DNA of 64,000 bases, taken from the NCBI RefSeq assembly GCF_900182665.1, contig NZ_FXTL01000013.1, positions 32,491 to 96,490 on the forward strand. The letters run 5' to 3'. Numbering within the stretch: position 1 is the stretch's first letter; each line of letters begins with the position of its first letter. The position numbers and the translations under genes are program-made. Origin of the DNA: Propioniciclava tarda (GTDB taxonomy: Bacteria > Actinomycetota > Actinomycetes > Propionibacteriales > Propionibacteriaceae). Positions 28,522-37,091 of the stretch are shown in pieces. The notes beneath the pieces are model-generated. The model was given only the letters and a program-made list of their open reading frames with translations. It searched no databases and was not told the origin of the DNA.

Positions 28522-29534
28522 CGTCGCTGGCGCCGTACGACGCCGTGCTGGTGGCCTCGTATGGGGGCCCCGATGGGCCGGACGCCGTCCTGCCGTTCCT
28601 GCGCAACGCGACGGCCGGCCGCGGCATCCCGGACGCGCGACTCGCCGAGGTCGGCGCGCACTACGCACTCTTCGGTGGCGTGTCGCCGATCAACGACCGC
28701 AACGCTGAACTGGTTGAGGCCCTCGCCGCCGAGCTGGCCGCCCGAGGCGTCCGGCTGCCGGTGGTGGTGGGCAATCGCAACTGGCGTCCGTACGTGGCGG
28801 ACGCGCTGGTCGAGCTGGCTGACGGCGGCGCCAAGCGGGTGCTGGCGGTGTTCACGTCGGCCTACGGGTCGTCCTCGGGCTGCCGTCAGTACCGCGAGGA
28901 CATCGAGCGTGCCCTCGCCGCCACCGGCCTGGACCTCGTCGTCGACACCGTCACGCCCTACGCCGAGTCGGCGGGCTTCCTGGCCGCCAACGCCGAGGCG
29001 CTCGGTGAGGCATGGGGGGCTGCCGGGGATGGCGTCCGGGTGCTGTTCGTGACGCACTCGATCCCGCTCGGCATGGACGCGGCGTCCGGGCCCGGACCCG
29101 AGGGACTGCGTTATGCGGCGACGCATCGCCGGGTGGCTGGCGAGGTGGCGAGACTGGCGGGCTTCGACGGGGACTGGGAGCTCGTCTTTTGCTCGCGGTC
29201 GGGTCCGCCGCAGGTGCCGTGGCTCGCGCCCGACGTCAACGACCGGATCCGCGAGTTGGCGGCTTCCGGCGTGACCGACGTCGTCGTCGCGCCCATCGGC
29301 TTCGTCAACGACCACATGGAGGTCGTCTACGACCTCGACACCGAGGCGGCGGCGACGGCGTCCGAGGTCGGCGTGCGGCTCGTCCGGGCCGCGACGGCGG
29401 GCGTCCGGCCGGCCTTCGTCAGCGGCCTGGTGGACGCCCTCGCCGCCCGCGCAGCGCGGACGCGCGGGGAGGCGTCCGATCCCGAAGGGCGCTGCGGCGA
29501 CGGCTGTTGCGGCACCGGACGCCCGCGCACGTAG
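28518..29534 (+). CDS. hemH: coproporphyrin ferrochelatase (HemH/CpfC), likely [2Fe-2S] type
   Basis: Inserts Fe2+ into coproporphyrin III to give coproheme. 338 residues with AVLVASYGGPDGPDAVLPFLRN, the YALFGGVSPIN block, VLFVTHSIPLGMD and the FVNDHMEVVYDLD metal-site helix (His and Glu). Cys122 together with Cys326, Cys330 and Cys331 in the tail (RCGDGCCG) matches the arrangement of actinobacterial [2Fe-2S] ferrochelatases, in which one internal and three C-terminal cysteines bind the cluster. The GTG start overlaps hemA by four bases. The substrate assignment follows from hemQ next door. Confidence 0.94.
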   Translation: MTSLAPYDAVLVASYGGPDGPDAVLPFLRNATAGRGIPDARLAEVGAHYALFGGVSPINDRNAELVEALAAELAARGVRLPVVVGNRNWRPYVADALVELADGGAKRVLAVFTSAYGSSSGCRQYREDIERALAATGLDLVVDTVTPYAESAGFLAANAEALGEAWGAAGDGVRVLFVTHSIPLGMDAASGPGPEGLRYAATHRRVAGEVARLAGFDGDWELVFCSRSGPPQVPWLAPDVNDRIRELAASGVTDVVVAPIGFVNDHMEVVYDLDTEAAATASEVGVRLVRAATAGVRPAFVSGLVDALAARAARTRGEASDPEGRCGDGCCGTGRPRT

Positions 29535-29579
29535 TCTCGGGGGCGGGCATCCCCGCCACCCGGCCCCTGAATCGACCAA

Positions 29580-29597
29580 CGGACGCTTCGGCGTCCG
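29580..29597 (+). promoter_or_regulatory. TTCG-loop hairpin made of an inverted GGACGC pair upstream of hemQ
   Basis: CGGACGC (29580-29586), TTCG, GCGTCCG (29591-29597) form a perfect 7-bp stem with a UUCG tetraloop, which is very stable in RNA. It lies 45 bases after the hemH stop and 20 bases before the hemQ start, where it could attenuate read-through or protect an mRNA end. The two arms are copies of the genome-wide hexamer. Confidence 0.6.
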
Positions 29598-29617
29598 AAC
29601 CGATGCGAAAGGCTGAG

Positions 29618-30367
29618 ATGAACCACCCGCAAGCCAAGGTGCCCGGAGCTCCCTTCAGTGGCGATCCGCGCGACGTCTATGTCGCGCCCGAGGTCGTCAA
29701 CACCGGCTCCCACTACGTGATGTACTCGGTGTTCAGCCTGGACGAGGCGCTGCCGACGGACGCCGACGAGCGGTCCTCTTGGGTCGCCGAGGTGGAGGCG
29801 GCGGTCGAGGCGTCCGGGGCGAGCGTCCGCGGCTGGTACGACGTCGCCGGCTTCCGGGCGGACGCCGACCTGATGGTCTGGCTGCTCGCCGACGACGCCC
29901 GGGTGCTGCAGGCCGCCTACCACGCGCTGCGCGCGACCCGGCTGGGCAGCGTGCTGGTGCCGGTGTGGTCGTGCATCGGGACGCATCGTCCGGCCGAGTT
30001 CAACTCGCTGCACACCCCGGGTTGCTTCTCGGGCATCGCGCCGCGGCCGTGGCTGACGGTCTACCCCTTCGTCCGCTCGTACGAGTGGTACTCGCTCGAG
30101 CCGGCCAAGCGCAGCCAGATGCTGCGCGACCACGGCCTGGCCGCGCGCGACTTCCCGGACGTGATCGGGTCGACCACCTCGGCGTTCGGGCTCGGCGACT
30201 ACGAGTTCCTGCTGGCGTTCGAGGCCGACGAGCTGCAGCGGATCGTCGACACCCTGCGCGCCGCGCGAGCCGTCGAGGCCCGGCTGCACGTGCGGGAGGA
30301 GACGCCGTTCTACACGGGACCCCGGGTGACGCTCGGGGACTGGGCGGCGAAGCAGCCGCTGGCGTAG
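29618..30367 (+). CDS. hemQ: coproheme decarboxylase (HemQ/ChdC)
   Basis: Last step of the coproporphyrin-dependent pathway: peroxide-driven decarboxylation of two propionates of coproheme to give heme b. 249 residues of the chlorite-dismutase fold. Visible family features are VVNTGSHYVMYSVFSLD, GWYDVAGFRADADLMVWLLAD, YPFVRSYEWY and the VIGSTTSAFGLGDYEFLLAFE block. The ATG at 29618 has GAAAGG seven bases upstream and is preferred over an ATG five codons earlier. It closes the plus-strand operon hemA-hemH-hemQ. Confidence 0.94.
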   Translation: MNHPQAKVPGAPFSGDPRDVYVAPEVVNTGSHYVMYSVFSLDEALPTDADERSSWVAEVEAAVEASGASVRGWYDVAGFRADADLMVWLLADDARVLQAAYHALRATRLGSVLVPVWSCIGTHRPAEFNSLHTPGCFSGIAPRPWLTVYPFVRSYEWYSLEPAKRSQMLRDHGLAARDFPDVIGSTTSAFGLGDYEFLLAFEADELQRIVDTLRAARAVEARLHVREETPFYTGPRVTLGDWAAKQPLA

Positions 30368-30373
30368 CTCTCG

Positions 30374-31573
30374 TCAGAGGGTCTTACGGACGCGGCGCGA
30401 CAGCGCCGTCAGCAGTCCGCCGATGACCAAGGCCCAGAACGCCGAGCCGATACCGAAGACCTGAACGCCGGACGCCGCGACCGCCAGGGTGGTGATGGCC
30501 GGCAGGCGTTCGGCTTGGTTCTCCAACGCCTGGGACGCCGCGCCGGCGAGGCTGCCGAGCAGCGCGACGCCGGCGAGCCCGGCGAACAGGCCGGGAGGTG
30601 CAGCCTGGGCGGCCGCGACCACGAGCTGGGACGTGAGGCCGAACAGCACGTAGCCGATGCCGCAGGTGAGGGCCGCGATCCAGCGGCGGTTCCGGTCCTT
30701 GCCGGCCTCCTCGCCGGCGGCGAGGGCCGCGGCGATCGCCGACAGGTTGATGGCGTGGCCGCCGAAGAAGGCGCCCAGCGACGTCGCCGCACCGGTGTAG
30801 GCCAGCGCCGGACGCAGCGGCACCTCGTAGCCGAAGCTCTTCATGACCGTGACGCCGGGGATGTTCTGGCTTGTCATCGTGACCAGGTAGAGCGGCAACG
30901 CGAGGGCCAGGATCGCCTGCGGGGTGAACGCCGGGCTCACCCAGACCAGCGCGGGCAGGATCGGTGCGCCGGACGCCAGCCCGCCCGACGCGATGGTCTC
31001 GATGATGACCACAACGAGGGCCGCGGGGACGGCCCAGCGGGGGATGAGGATGGCGGCGATCGCCCAGACTCCGATCATCGCGCCGATCGGAATCGGGCTC
31101 TTCTGTAGGTCGCGGAAGGGGGCCACGCACAGCGTCAGCAGGACGCCCGCGAGCATCGCGTTCGCCACCGAGTTCGGGATGCGTCGGACGGCGGCAGCCA
31201 GGGCGGGCACAAAGCCGGTGATGGCCAGCAGGGCGCCCGTGACGATGAACGCGCCGACGGCGACGGCGAAGCCCCCTTGGGGGGCGACACTCGACGCGAG
31301 CAGGGCCGCGCCGGGGGTGGACCACGCGATGGTGATGGGCCTCTTGTACGCCAGCGCGAAGATGATGCAGCCGAGGCCCATCGTGACGCTGACCGCCAGC
31401 AGTCCGGACGCCGCCTGCGAGGCGTCCGCCCCGACGGCTCGAAGCCCGGCGATGACGACCGCGAAGCTGGACGAGAACCCGACGACGGCGGTGACCACCC
31501 CGGCCAGGACGGCGTGGAAGGTGTCGGCCCGTGCGGTGTCCGTGCCCGGCGTGGGATCGGTGGTCGTGGTCAC
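30374..31573 (-). CDS. BenE-family (benzoate/H+ symporter-like) transporter
   Basis: About 399 residues, nearly all hydrophobic, with 11-12 membrane segments. Family blocks include VVGFSSSFAVVIAGLRAVGA, the ITIAWSTPGAALLAS loop, TMTSQNIPGVTVMKSFGYEVP and FFGGHAINLSAIAAAL. BenE and YdcO of proteobacteria belong here. No aromatic-degradation genes are nearby, so benzoate as substrate is not supported and purine- or uracil-like substrates are equally possible. The start is uncertain: GTG at 31573 or a TTG at 31594. It is convergent with hemQ, six bases apart. Confidence 0.88.
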   Translation of the reverse strand: MTTTTDPTPGTDTARADTFHAVLAGVVTAVVGFSSSFAVVIAGLRAVGADASQAASGLLAVSVTMGLGCIIFALAYKRPITIAWSTPGAALLASSVAPQGGFAVAVGAFIVTGALLAITGFVPALAAAVRRIPNSVANAMLAGVLLTLCVAPFRDLQKSPIPIGAMIGVWAIAAILIPRWAVPAALVVVIIETIASGGLASGAPILPALVWVSPAFTPQAILALALPLYLVTMTSQNIPGVTVMKSFGYEVPLRPALAYTGAATSLGAFFGGHAINLSAIAAALAAGEEAGKDRNRRWIAALTCGIGYVLFGLTSQLVVAAAQAAPPGLFAGLAGVALLGSLAGAASQALENQAERLPAITTLAVAASGVQVFGIGSAFWALVIGGLLTALSRRVRKTL

Positions 31574-31644
31574 GGTGGCCAACACTAGGCCCAAGCCGCC
31601 GGCCGTGGTCGCGCCTGAGCGGGGCCTGTCGAGGGCGACCAGCC

Positions 31645-32253
31645 TCAGCGGCGAAGGCCGGCGCGGCGCAGCTCCAACGCTGCGAGGCGTCCGATGGCCT
31701 CGGCGTCGCCGCGCCGCCAGGCCGAGACGGGGTCGGAGGCGATCAGGGCAAGGTCGGCCGGGGAGCCGTGCGCAAGGGCGCGCAGGGCGAGCAGGTCGAC
31801 GCCGTTCGGGTCAGCCGCGAGGGCCTTGAGTTGGTGGGTGCGGGTCGCGAAGCGGACGCGTCCGGGCAGCCAGAGCGCGACGGCCAGCAGGGTCGGCATC
31901 GCGAAGACGACGAGCCCGACCAGGGTGGCCGTGTTCTCGACGCCGGCGACCTGCTCGGACGCCGACGCGATCAGCCTGCCCAACGTGGACGACATGGCGT
32001 CGAAGGGCTGACGGAGTCCGTCGCCGATGGCAACGATGCCGCCGACCTGCTGGGCGGCGTCCGCTAGCTGACGCTGCAGGTCGGACGCCGTCTGTGCCGT
32101 CGCGCGTGCCGGGTTGGCGAGGGCTCGGATGGTGGTGTCGGTGAGGCGTCCGACGAACCACCAGGCGACGCTCCAGGCGATGACGAAGGCGTCCGAGGCG
32201 ACCTGACCGACGAGGCGCCACGAGGGGCGCGCATAGAGCGTCATGGCGCCCAT
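31645..32253 (-). CDS. hypothetical membrane protein (202 aa)
   Basis: I do not recognise a named family. Two membrane segments are visible, at about residues 18-38 (VASDAFVIAWSVAWWFVGRL) and 108-130 (TATLVGLVVFAMPTLLAVALWL). Between them is a helical extracytoplasmic or linker region (residues 40-105). A charged C-terminal cytoplasmic domain of about 70 residues follows, ending in an Arg-rich tail. Eight GGACGC-type motifs in 609 bases show that it has resident composition. An internal ATG three codons in is an alternative start. Confidence 0.7.
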   Translation of the reverse strand: MGAMTLYARPSWRLVGQVASDAFVIAWSVAWWFVGRLTDTTIRALANPARATAQTASDLQRQLADAAQQVGGIVAIGDGLRQPFDAMSSTLGRLIASASEQVAGVENTATLVGLVVFAMPTLLAVALWLPGRVRFATRTHQLKALAADPNGVDLLALRALAHGSPADLALIASDPVSAWRRGDAEAIGRLAALELRRAGLRR

Positions 32254-32346
32254 TGTGAGGGCTCAGTGGACCTCGCCGGTGGAGGGGCGGTCGCGATCCC
32301 CGGCTGTGAGGCGGTGGACAGGTGGAGTTGAGCGCCGGTGGCCGAC

Positions 32347-33822
32347 CTACACCAGGAAGCGGTAGAAGGGGCTGTCGGGCGAGACGACCTCGACGTTCAT
32401 GCCGGAGGAGTCCATGCGATCGAGCAACCCGGAGTAGGTGGACGGGTCGCCCAGCTCGATGCCGACGAGGGCCGGCCCGAGATCGCGGTTGGAGCGCTTG
32501 ACGTACTCGAACAGCGTGATGTCGTCGTCCGGGCCGAGCACGTCGTCGAGGAAGCGGCGCAGGGCGCCCGGCTCCTGGGGGAAGTTGACGAGGAAGTAGT
32601 GCTTACGTCCCTGATAGACGAGCGAGCGTTCGACGATCTCGGAGTAGCGCGAGACGTCGTTGTTGCCGCCCGAGACCACGGCGACGATGCGTTCGCCCGG
32701 GGTCGGTTGGTAAAGTCCGAGGGACGCCGTGGCGAGCGCGCCGGCGGGCTCGGCGATGATGCCCTCAGTTTGGTAGAGCGCGAGCATCTCGGAGCAGATG
32801 CGTCCCTCGGGGACCGTGACCATGCGCGGCGCGTGGCGACGGGCGATGGCGAACGTGTGATCACCTGCGCGGCGGACGGCCGCCCCGTCGACGAAGGTGT
32901 CGAGTCGTTGCACGTCGCGGGGGCGTCCGGCGTCGAGGGCCAGGGTCATGCAGGCGGCACCCGCGGGCTCAACGCCCACGACCTTGACGCTCGGGTACCG
33001 CTCGGACAGCCACGCCAGGCAGCCCGCTAGCAGCCCACCGCCGCCGACCGGAACCAGCAGCGTGTCGAAGGGGGTCGCATCCGGGGCTGGCTGGTCTGTG
33101 GACTCGTGCGGTGTGGGGTGATTGCCCCGTTCGGCTGACCACACCGGGTCGGCTTTCGGGTCCGCGGTGGCCGTGGGGGCGCCCCCCGACTGAGCCGTGC
33201 CCGCGTCGGTGCGAGTCGAGTCGGATTCGTCCTTCCCGCTCGATCTGACGTCGATCCTCCAGCTGACCTGGAGCGCCTCGAGCTGATCGACGATCTCGCG
33301 GGCGATCGTGCCCTGGCCGGCGATCGTGCGCGGATCGTCGAAGGCCGGCACCAACGTCGCCCCGGACTCAAGCGCGGCCGCCTTCGCCGCCGCGGACGCC
33401 TCGTCATAGGAGTCCCCGACGACCACCAGGTCGACGAAGGACCCGCCCAGCTGGGTCATCCGGTCGCGTTTCTGGCGGGGGGTCGTGGTCGGCACGTAGA
33501 TGCGTCCAGCGATGCCCAACTGCGCGCAGGCCATCGCGACCCCCTGACCGTGGTTGCCGGCCGACGCGCAGACCACCCCGGCGGCCCGCTCGGCCGCGGA
33601 CAGTTGGGCGATCAGGTTGTACGCCCCCCGGATCTTGTAGGACCGCACGGGCTGCAGGTCCTCGCGCTTCAGCCAGACCTCGGCCCCGAACTCGGCCGAC
33701 AGGCGGTCGCACCGTTGCAGAGGCGTCTGCCGAATCACCCCGTCAAGGCGCGCGGCGGCGGCGTCCACGTCTGATGCGATCACGCTGCGAGACGGATCCG
33801 GGCGTGCGGTGCTGGAAGTCAC
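32347..33822 (-). CDS. ilvA: threonine dehydratase with an unusual internal insertion
   Basis: PLP enzyme that deaminates threonine to 2-oxobutyrate for isoleucine synthesis. 491 residues from the GTG at 33822. The PLP lysine is in RSYKIRGAYN, then VCASAGNHGQGVA and the Gly-rich LLVPVGGGGLLAGC loop; a C-terminal ACT-like domain (FLVNFPQEPGALRRFL) allows allosteric control. Between DQLEAL and FDTLLVPVG there are about 66 extra residues that family members lack. They are Ser/Thr/Pro-rich, charged and coded with rare AGG, AGA, ACA, TCA and AAA codons (33070-33270). The frame stays open, so activity is plausible. Confidence 0.9.
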   Translation of the reverse strand: MTSSTARPDPSRSVIASDVDAAAARLDGVIRQTPLQRCDRLSAEFGAEVWLKREDLQPVRSYKIRGAYNLIAQLSAAERAAGVVCASAGNHGQGVAMACAQLGIAGRIYVPTTTPRQKRDRMTQLGGSFVDLVVVGDSYDEASAAAKAAALESGATLVPAFDDPRTIAGQGTIAREIVDQLEALQVSWRIDVRSSGKDESDSTRTDAGTAQSGGAPTATADPKADPVWSAERGNHPTPHESTDQPAPDATPFDTLLVPVGGGGLLAGCLAWLSERYPSVKVVGVEPAGAACMTLALDAGRPRDVQRLDTFVDGAAVRRAGDHTFAIARRHAPRMVTVPEGRICSEMLALYQTEGIIAEPAGALATASLGLYQPTPGERIVAVVSGGNNDVSRYSEIVERSLVYQGRKHYFLVNFPQEPGALRRFLDDVLGPDDDITLFEYVKRSNRDLGPALVGIELGDPSTYSGLLDRMDSSGMNVEVVSPDSPFYRFLV

Positions 33823-33933
33823 CCGCCCATCTTGGACCCTGCCACCGCGTCCGGCCACCTGCGCCGCTAGCCCTTACCGGCGGCGCGAGCAGGTGGGCTG
33901 TCCGGTCGAGGCGGCCGGCAGTCAGCCTCGGGC

Positions 33934-35295
33934 TCAGCCAGCCTCGCGTTCGTGCTCCCTCCACCCAGCGAGACGCTCACCTCCCTCCTCGTCCAACAGT
34001 TCGTCCAGGGCGGGCTGCTGCCGCACCAGCTCCTCCGCTTCAGGCAAGCGGGGCACTCGCTCCTCGGCGTCCGCGGCGAGTTCGGGAGCCGTCACGGGCC
34101 GCGCGACCTCCTCCACGCCCGTCGGAGCGATCAGGTCGGCGTCGGTCAGTTGCAGGTCGCGGAGCCGGCGTCCGCTCACCAGAACCCGTGACTCGAGCGA
34201 ACCCAGAGCGACGTTGTATGCGCGCACCGCCCCGTTCAGCGACCGGCCGAGCTTGTCGAAGTGGCTGCCAAGGGTGGCGAGCCGGTCGTACAGCTCGCGT
34301 CCGAGGGCGAAGACTTCCGCCGTCGACTCGGCCAGCGCGGCCTGGCGCCAGCCGTAGGCCACGGCTCGCAACAGCGCGATCAGGGTGGTGGGGGTCGCGA
34401 TGACCACGTTCTTGCCAGCGGCGTACTCGTGCAGGTCAGGCAGCTGCGCGGCGGCCTCGGCTGCCAGGGCCTCGCTGGGGATGAACAACACGACGAACTC
34501 GGGCGTTGAGGGGCTGGCCCGGAAGTAGTGCTTGGAGCTGAGCTGGTCGACGTGGGTGCGGACGTTGCGCCCGAAAGCCGCGAGACTCTCGGCCCGCTCG
34601 CGCTCATCATCCCGATCGTGACCGTCCAGGAACGCGGCCAGCGGCACCTTGCTGTCGACGTACACGAACCGTCCGCCCGACAGCAGCACCTTCATGTCCG
34701 GGCGGATGGCGCGATCGTCCGACGTCGCCGTCTGCTGGGTGACGAAGTCAACGTGATCGAGCATGCCGGCCAACTCGGCCACGCGACGCAGCTGCAGCTC
34801 ACCCCAGGCCCCTCGGACCTGCGGCTTCCGCAGCGCCGTCGCCAACGACGCCGTCTCGCGGCGTAGTGCCTCGCCGGTCGCCTTCACCGCCTGAACCTGC
34901 GCGCTCAGATCCGCCGCCTGCCCCGATCTGAGTCGCTCGACATCGGCCAGGCGGGCATTCAGTTGATCAAGGCCCTGCCTCACGGGCGCGAGCAACTGGT
35001 CGGTCGCCCGATGCCGGATCTCGGCCCCCTCATCCGAACGTCGCGCCTGCGCCTCCGCCGTCTCGCGGGCCAGCACCTTGAACTCGTTGACCATCGCCTC
35101 GCGAGCCTCCGCGATCTCGTCGGCGCGGGCCCGTGCTTGGTCGCGGTCGTGACGGGCGGCGTCCAGCTGGGCCCGCAGTGACGACTCGCGCGCGACGGAG
35201 GAGTCGGCGCGGGCACGCCCGACGACCCATGCGGCCGCTGCGCCGAGGGCGATGCCGATGACCAAGCCGATCGCCAAGGTGAGGATCATGTCCAT
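33934..35295 (-). CDS. rmuC: RmuC-family DNA recombination protein
   Basis: 453 residues: an N-terminal membrane anchor (about 5-27), a long coiled coil (30-130) and the RmuC nuclease-like domain (about 150-370). The domain carries the blocks RGAWGELQLRRVAELAGMLDHVDF, IRPDMKVLL and FVYVDSKVPLAAFL. RmuC limits inversions between short inverted repeats in E. coli. That is of interest in a genome so rich in inverted GGACGC pairs, though the link is speculation. The acidic tail of about 80 residues is not conserved. It is divergent from the ArsC-like gene. Confidence 0.92.
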   Translation of the reverse strand: MDMILTLAIGLVIGIALGAAAAWVVGRARADSSVARESSLRAQLDAARHDRDQARARADEIAEAREAMVNEFKVLARETAEAQARRSDEGAEIRHRATDQLLAPVRQGLDQLNARLADVERLRSGQAADLSAQVQAVKATGEALRRETASLATALRKPQVRGAWGELQLRRVAELAGMLDHVDFVTQQTATSDDRAIRPDMKVLLSGGRFVYVDSKVPLAAFLDGHDRDDERERAESLAAFGRNVRTHVDQLSSKHYFRASPSTPEFVVLFIPSEALAAEAAAQLPDLHEYAAGKNVVIATPTTLIALLRAVAYGWRQAALAESTAEVFALGRELYDRLATLGSHFDKLGRSLNGAVRAYNVALGSLESRVLVSGRRLRDLQLTDADLIAPTGVEEVARPVTAPELAADAEERVPRLPEAEELVRQQPALDELLDEEGGERLAGWREHEREAG

Positions 35296-35390
35296 GACGA
35301 CGAGTCTGGCGGGCGCCTCCGACAGTTTTCGACGGAGGTTGTCGCGATGCCCGAGATGAGATTGTCAGCGGTGCGTCATAGGGTGCGCTC

Positions 35391-35747
35391 ATGGCTGACG
35401 TGACGATCTTCCACAACCCGCGCTGCTCGACCTCGGTCGCCGCCCTGGACGCCGCCGCTGCGGCCGGCGTCGCGGTCGACGTGGTGCAGTACCTCAAGAC
35501 GCCTCTGGACGCCGACGGCGTCCGGGCTCTCTTGGCGAAGCTCGAGGACGCGCCGACCGATCTCGTGCGGCGCGACCCGAACTTCGCCCGCCTCGGGCTC
35601 ACCGACGCCGACGTCGCCACCGCAGACCAGGTCGTCGAGGTCCTAGCAGCGCATCCCGAGGTCATGCAGCGGCCCGTGCTGGTCAAAGGCGATCGGGCCA
35701 TCATCGGACGCCCCAAGGGCCGCGTCCCCGAGTTTCTGGCCGACTAG
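35391..35747 (+). CDS. ArsC/Spx-like arsenate reductase family protein
   Basis: 118-residue thioredoxin-fold protein of the glutaredoxin-dependent ArsC family. The active-site Cys is in IFHNPRCSTSVAAL and the C-terminal block VMQRPVLVKGDRAIIGRPKGRV is typical (Arg residues for the oxyanion). It is used for arsenate reduction in ArsC proper, but many members have other roles, and no ars operon is nearby. The aminopeptidase starts three bases after its stop, so the two are probably co-transcribed. Confidence 0.88.
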   Translation: MADVTIFHNPRCSTSVAALDAAAAAGVAVDVVQYLKTPLDADGVRALLAKLEDAPTDLVRRDPNFARLGLTDADVATADQVVEVLAAHPEVMQRPVLVKGDRAIIGRPKGRVPEFLAD

Positions 35748-35750
35748 GCC

Positions 35751-36998
35751 ATGGACACCATCGCCGACCTGATCTCGTTCGTCGAGGCGTCCCCGTCGTC
35801 GTACCACGCCGCGGCCGAGGTGGCCCTGCGGCTGAGCGCCGCCGGCTACATCGAGCAGCGCGAGGACGCCCCCTGGGACGCCTCGCCGGGGGGCCACTTC
35901 GTCGTCCGCGACGGGGCGGTGGTGGCGTGGCGCGTGCCGGCGGGGGAGGCGTCCGGGTTCAGGATCGTCGGCGCCCACACCGACTCGCCGGGTTTCAAGC
36001 TGAAGCCGCGTCCGACGACAGGCAATGCCGGCTGGCAGCAGGCGGGCATGGAGGTCTACGGGGGTCCGCTCTTCAACTCGTGGCTCGATCGCGAGTTCGG
36101 GCTGGCCGGCCGGCTGGTGTTGCGCGACGGCCGCGTGGCGCTGGTCTCGACGCCCGCCTGGCTGCGGATTCCGCAACTCGCTCCGCATCTGGACCGCTCG
36201 GTCAACGACGGGTTGCGACTCGACAAGCAGGCGCACCTGATGCCCGTCTTCTCGGTGGGAAGCCCCGGCCTGGAGTTGATGAGTCTGGTCGCGAAAGTGG
36301 CCGGGGTCTCGGTGGACGACATCGCCGGCCATGACCTCTACGCGGCGGTTGTAGAGCGTCCGGAGGTCTTCGGTCCGGACGGTGAGTTTCTGGCGTCCGG
36401 ACGCCTCGACAACCTGTCCTCCGTGCACGCGGGGCTCTTGGCGATACTGGCGTCGCCGGACGCGTCCACTGTCAACGTGCTGGCCTGCTTCGACCACGAG
36501 GAGGTCGGCTCGGGTTCACGCTCCGGCGCGGCCGGCCCCCTGCTGGAGCAGGTGTTGCTGCGCATCGCGGAGTCGCTGGGCCGCACCGGCGACGCCTACC
36601 AGCGGCTGCTCGCGGCGTCCTCGTGCATCTCGGCCGACGCGGGCCATGCGGTGCATCCCAACTATGCCGGGCTGCACGACCCCGACCATCGGCCCTTGCT
36701 GAACGCTGGTCCGCTGCTCAAGATCAACGCGAACCTGCGCTACACGACAGACGCGGCGTCGTCGGCGGTGTGGGCTCGGGCGTGCCAGGCCGCTGGGGTG
36801 GCGATGCAGTACTTCGTCTCGAACAACGCGGTGCCCTGCGGATCGACGATCGGCCCGATGACGGCGGAGCGGCTGGGCATCGTGACCTGCGACGTCGGGA
36901 TTCCGTTGCTCAGCATGCACTCGACGCGTGAGCTGGCCGGCACCAGGGATCCGGGCTGGTTCGTCGGAGCCCTGACGGCCTATTACGCGGGAGCCTGA
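35751..36998 (+). CDS. apeB: M18 family aminopeptidase
   Basis: 415-residue zinc exopeptidase that removes N-terminal, often acidic, residues from peptides in the cytoplasm. Metal and catalytic residues are visible in IVGAHTDSPGFKLKP (His, Asp), LACFDHEEVGSGSRSGA (Glu pair) and the C-terminal SMHSTRELAG (His). The PLFNSWLDREFGLAGRL and ISADAGHAVHPNYAGLHD blocks fit the family. It follows the ArsC-like gene with a three-base gap. A palindromic repeat at 37028-37066 lies just after it. Confidence 0.93.
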   Translation: MDTIADLISFVEASPSSYHAAAEVALRLSAAGYIEQREDAPWDASPGGHFVVRDGAVVAWRVPAGEASGFRIVGAHTDSPGFKLKPRPTTGNAGWQQAGMEVYGGPLFNSWLDREFGLAGRLVLRDGRVALVSTPAWLRIPQLAPHLDRSVNDGLRLDKQAHLMPVFSVGSPGLELMSLVAKVAGVSVDDIAGHDLYAAVVERPEVFGPDGEFLASGRLDNLSSVHAGLLAILASPDASTVNVLACFDHEEVGSGSRSGAAGPLLEQVLLRIAESLGRTGDAYQRLLAASSCISADAGHAVHPNYAGLHDPDHRPLLNAGPLLKINANLRYTTDAASSAVWARACQAAGVAMQYFVSNNAVPCGSTIGPMTAERLGIVTCDVGIPLLSMHSTRELAGTRDPGWFVGALTAYYAGA

Positions 36999-37027
36999 CC
37001 CGGGGTAGGACGCGACGCGCGCGTTGA

Positions 37028-37066
37028 TGGCGGACTTGTTGTTGCTGGGCAACAGCAACTCCGCCA
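37028..37066. repeat. REP-like palindrome, copy 1
   Basis: A 17-base arm at 37028-37044 beginning TGGCGGA pairs with one at 37050-37066 ending TCCGCCA, around a CTGGG loop, with one mismatch and one wobble pair. It lies between the convergent aminopeptidase and AbiEi/DUF559 genes. It is clearly related to the palindrome at 38161-38205, so the two form a repeat family flanking that gene. Confidence 0.75.
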
Positions 37067-37091
37067 CTTAGGGCCCCGAGCTGTTGGGGAG

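Noticed and set aside
30374..31573. Benzoate degradation locus
   Set aside because: Only a BenE-type transporter is present, with no ben or cat genes around it.
37028..37066. Simple intrinsic terminator
   Set aside because: It may also terminate transcription, but the near-identical copy at 38161-38205, which does not sit directly at a gene end, points to a repeat family instead.
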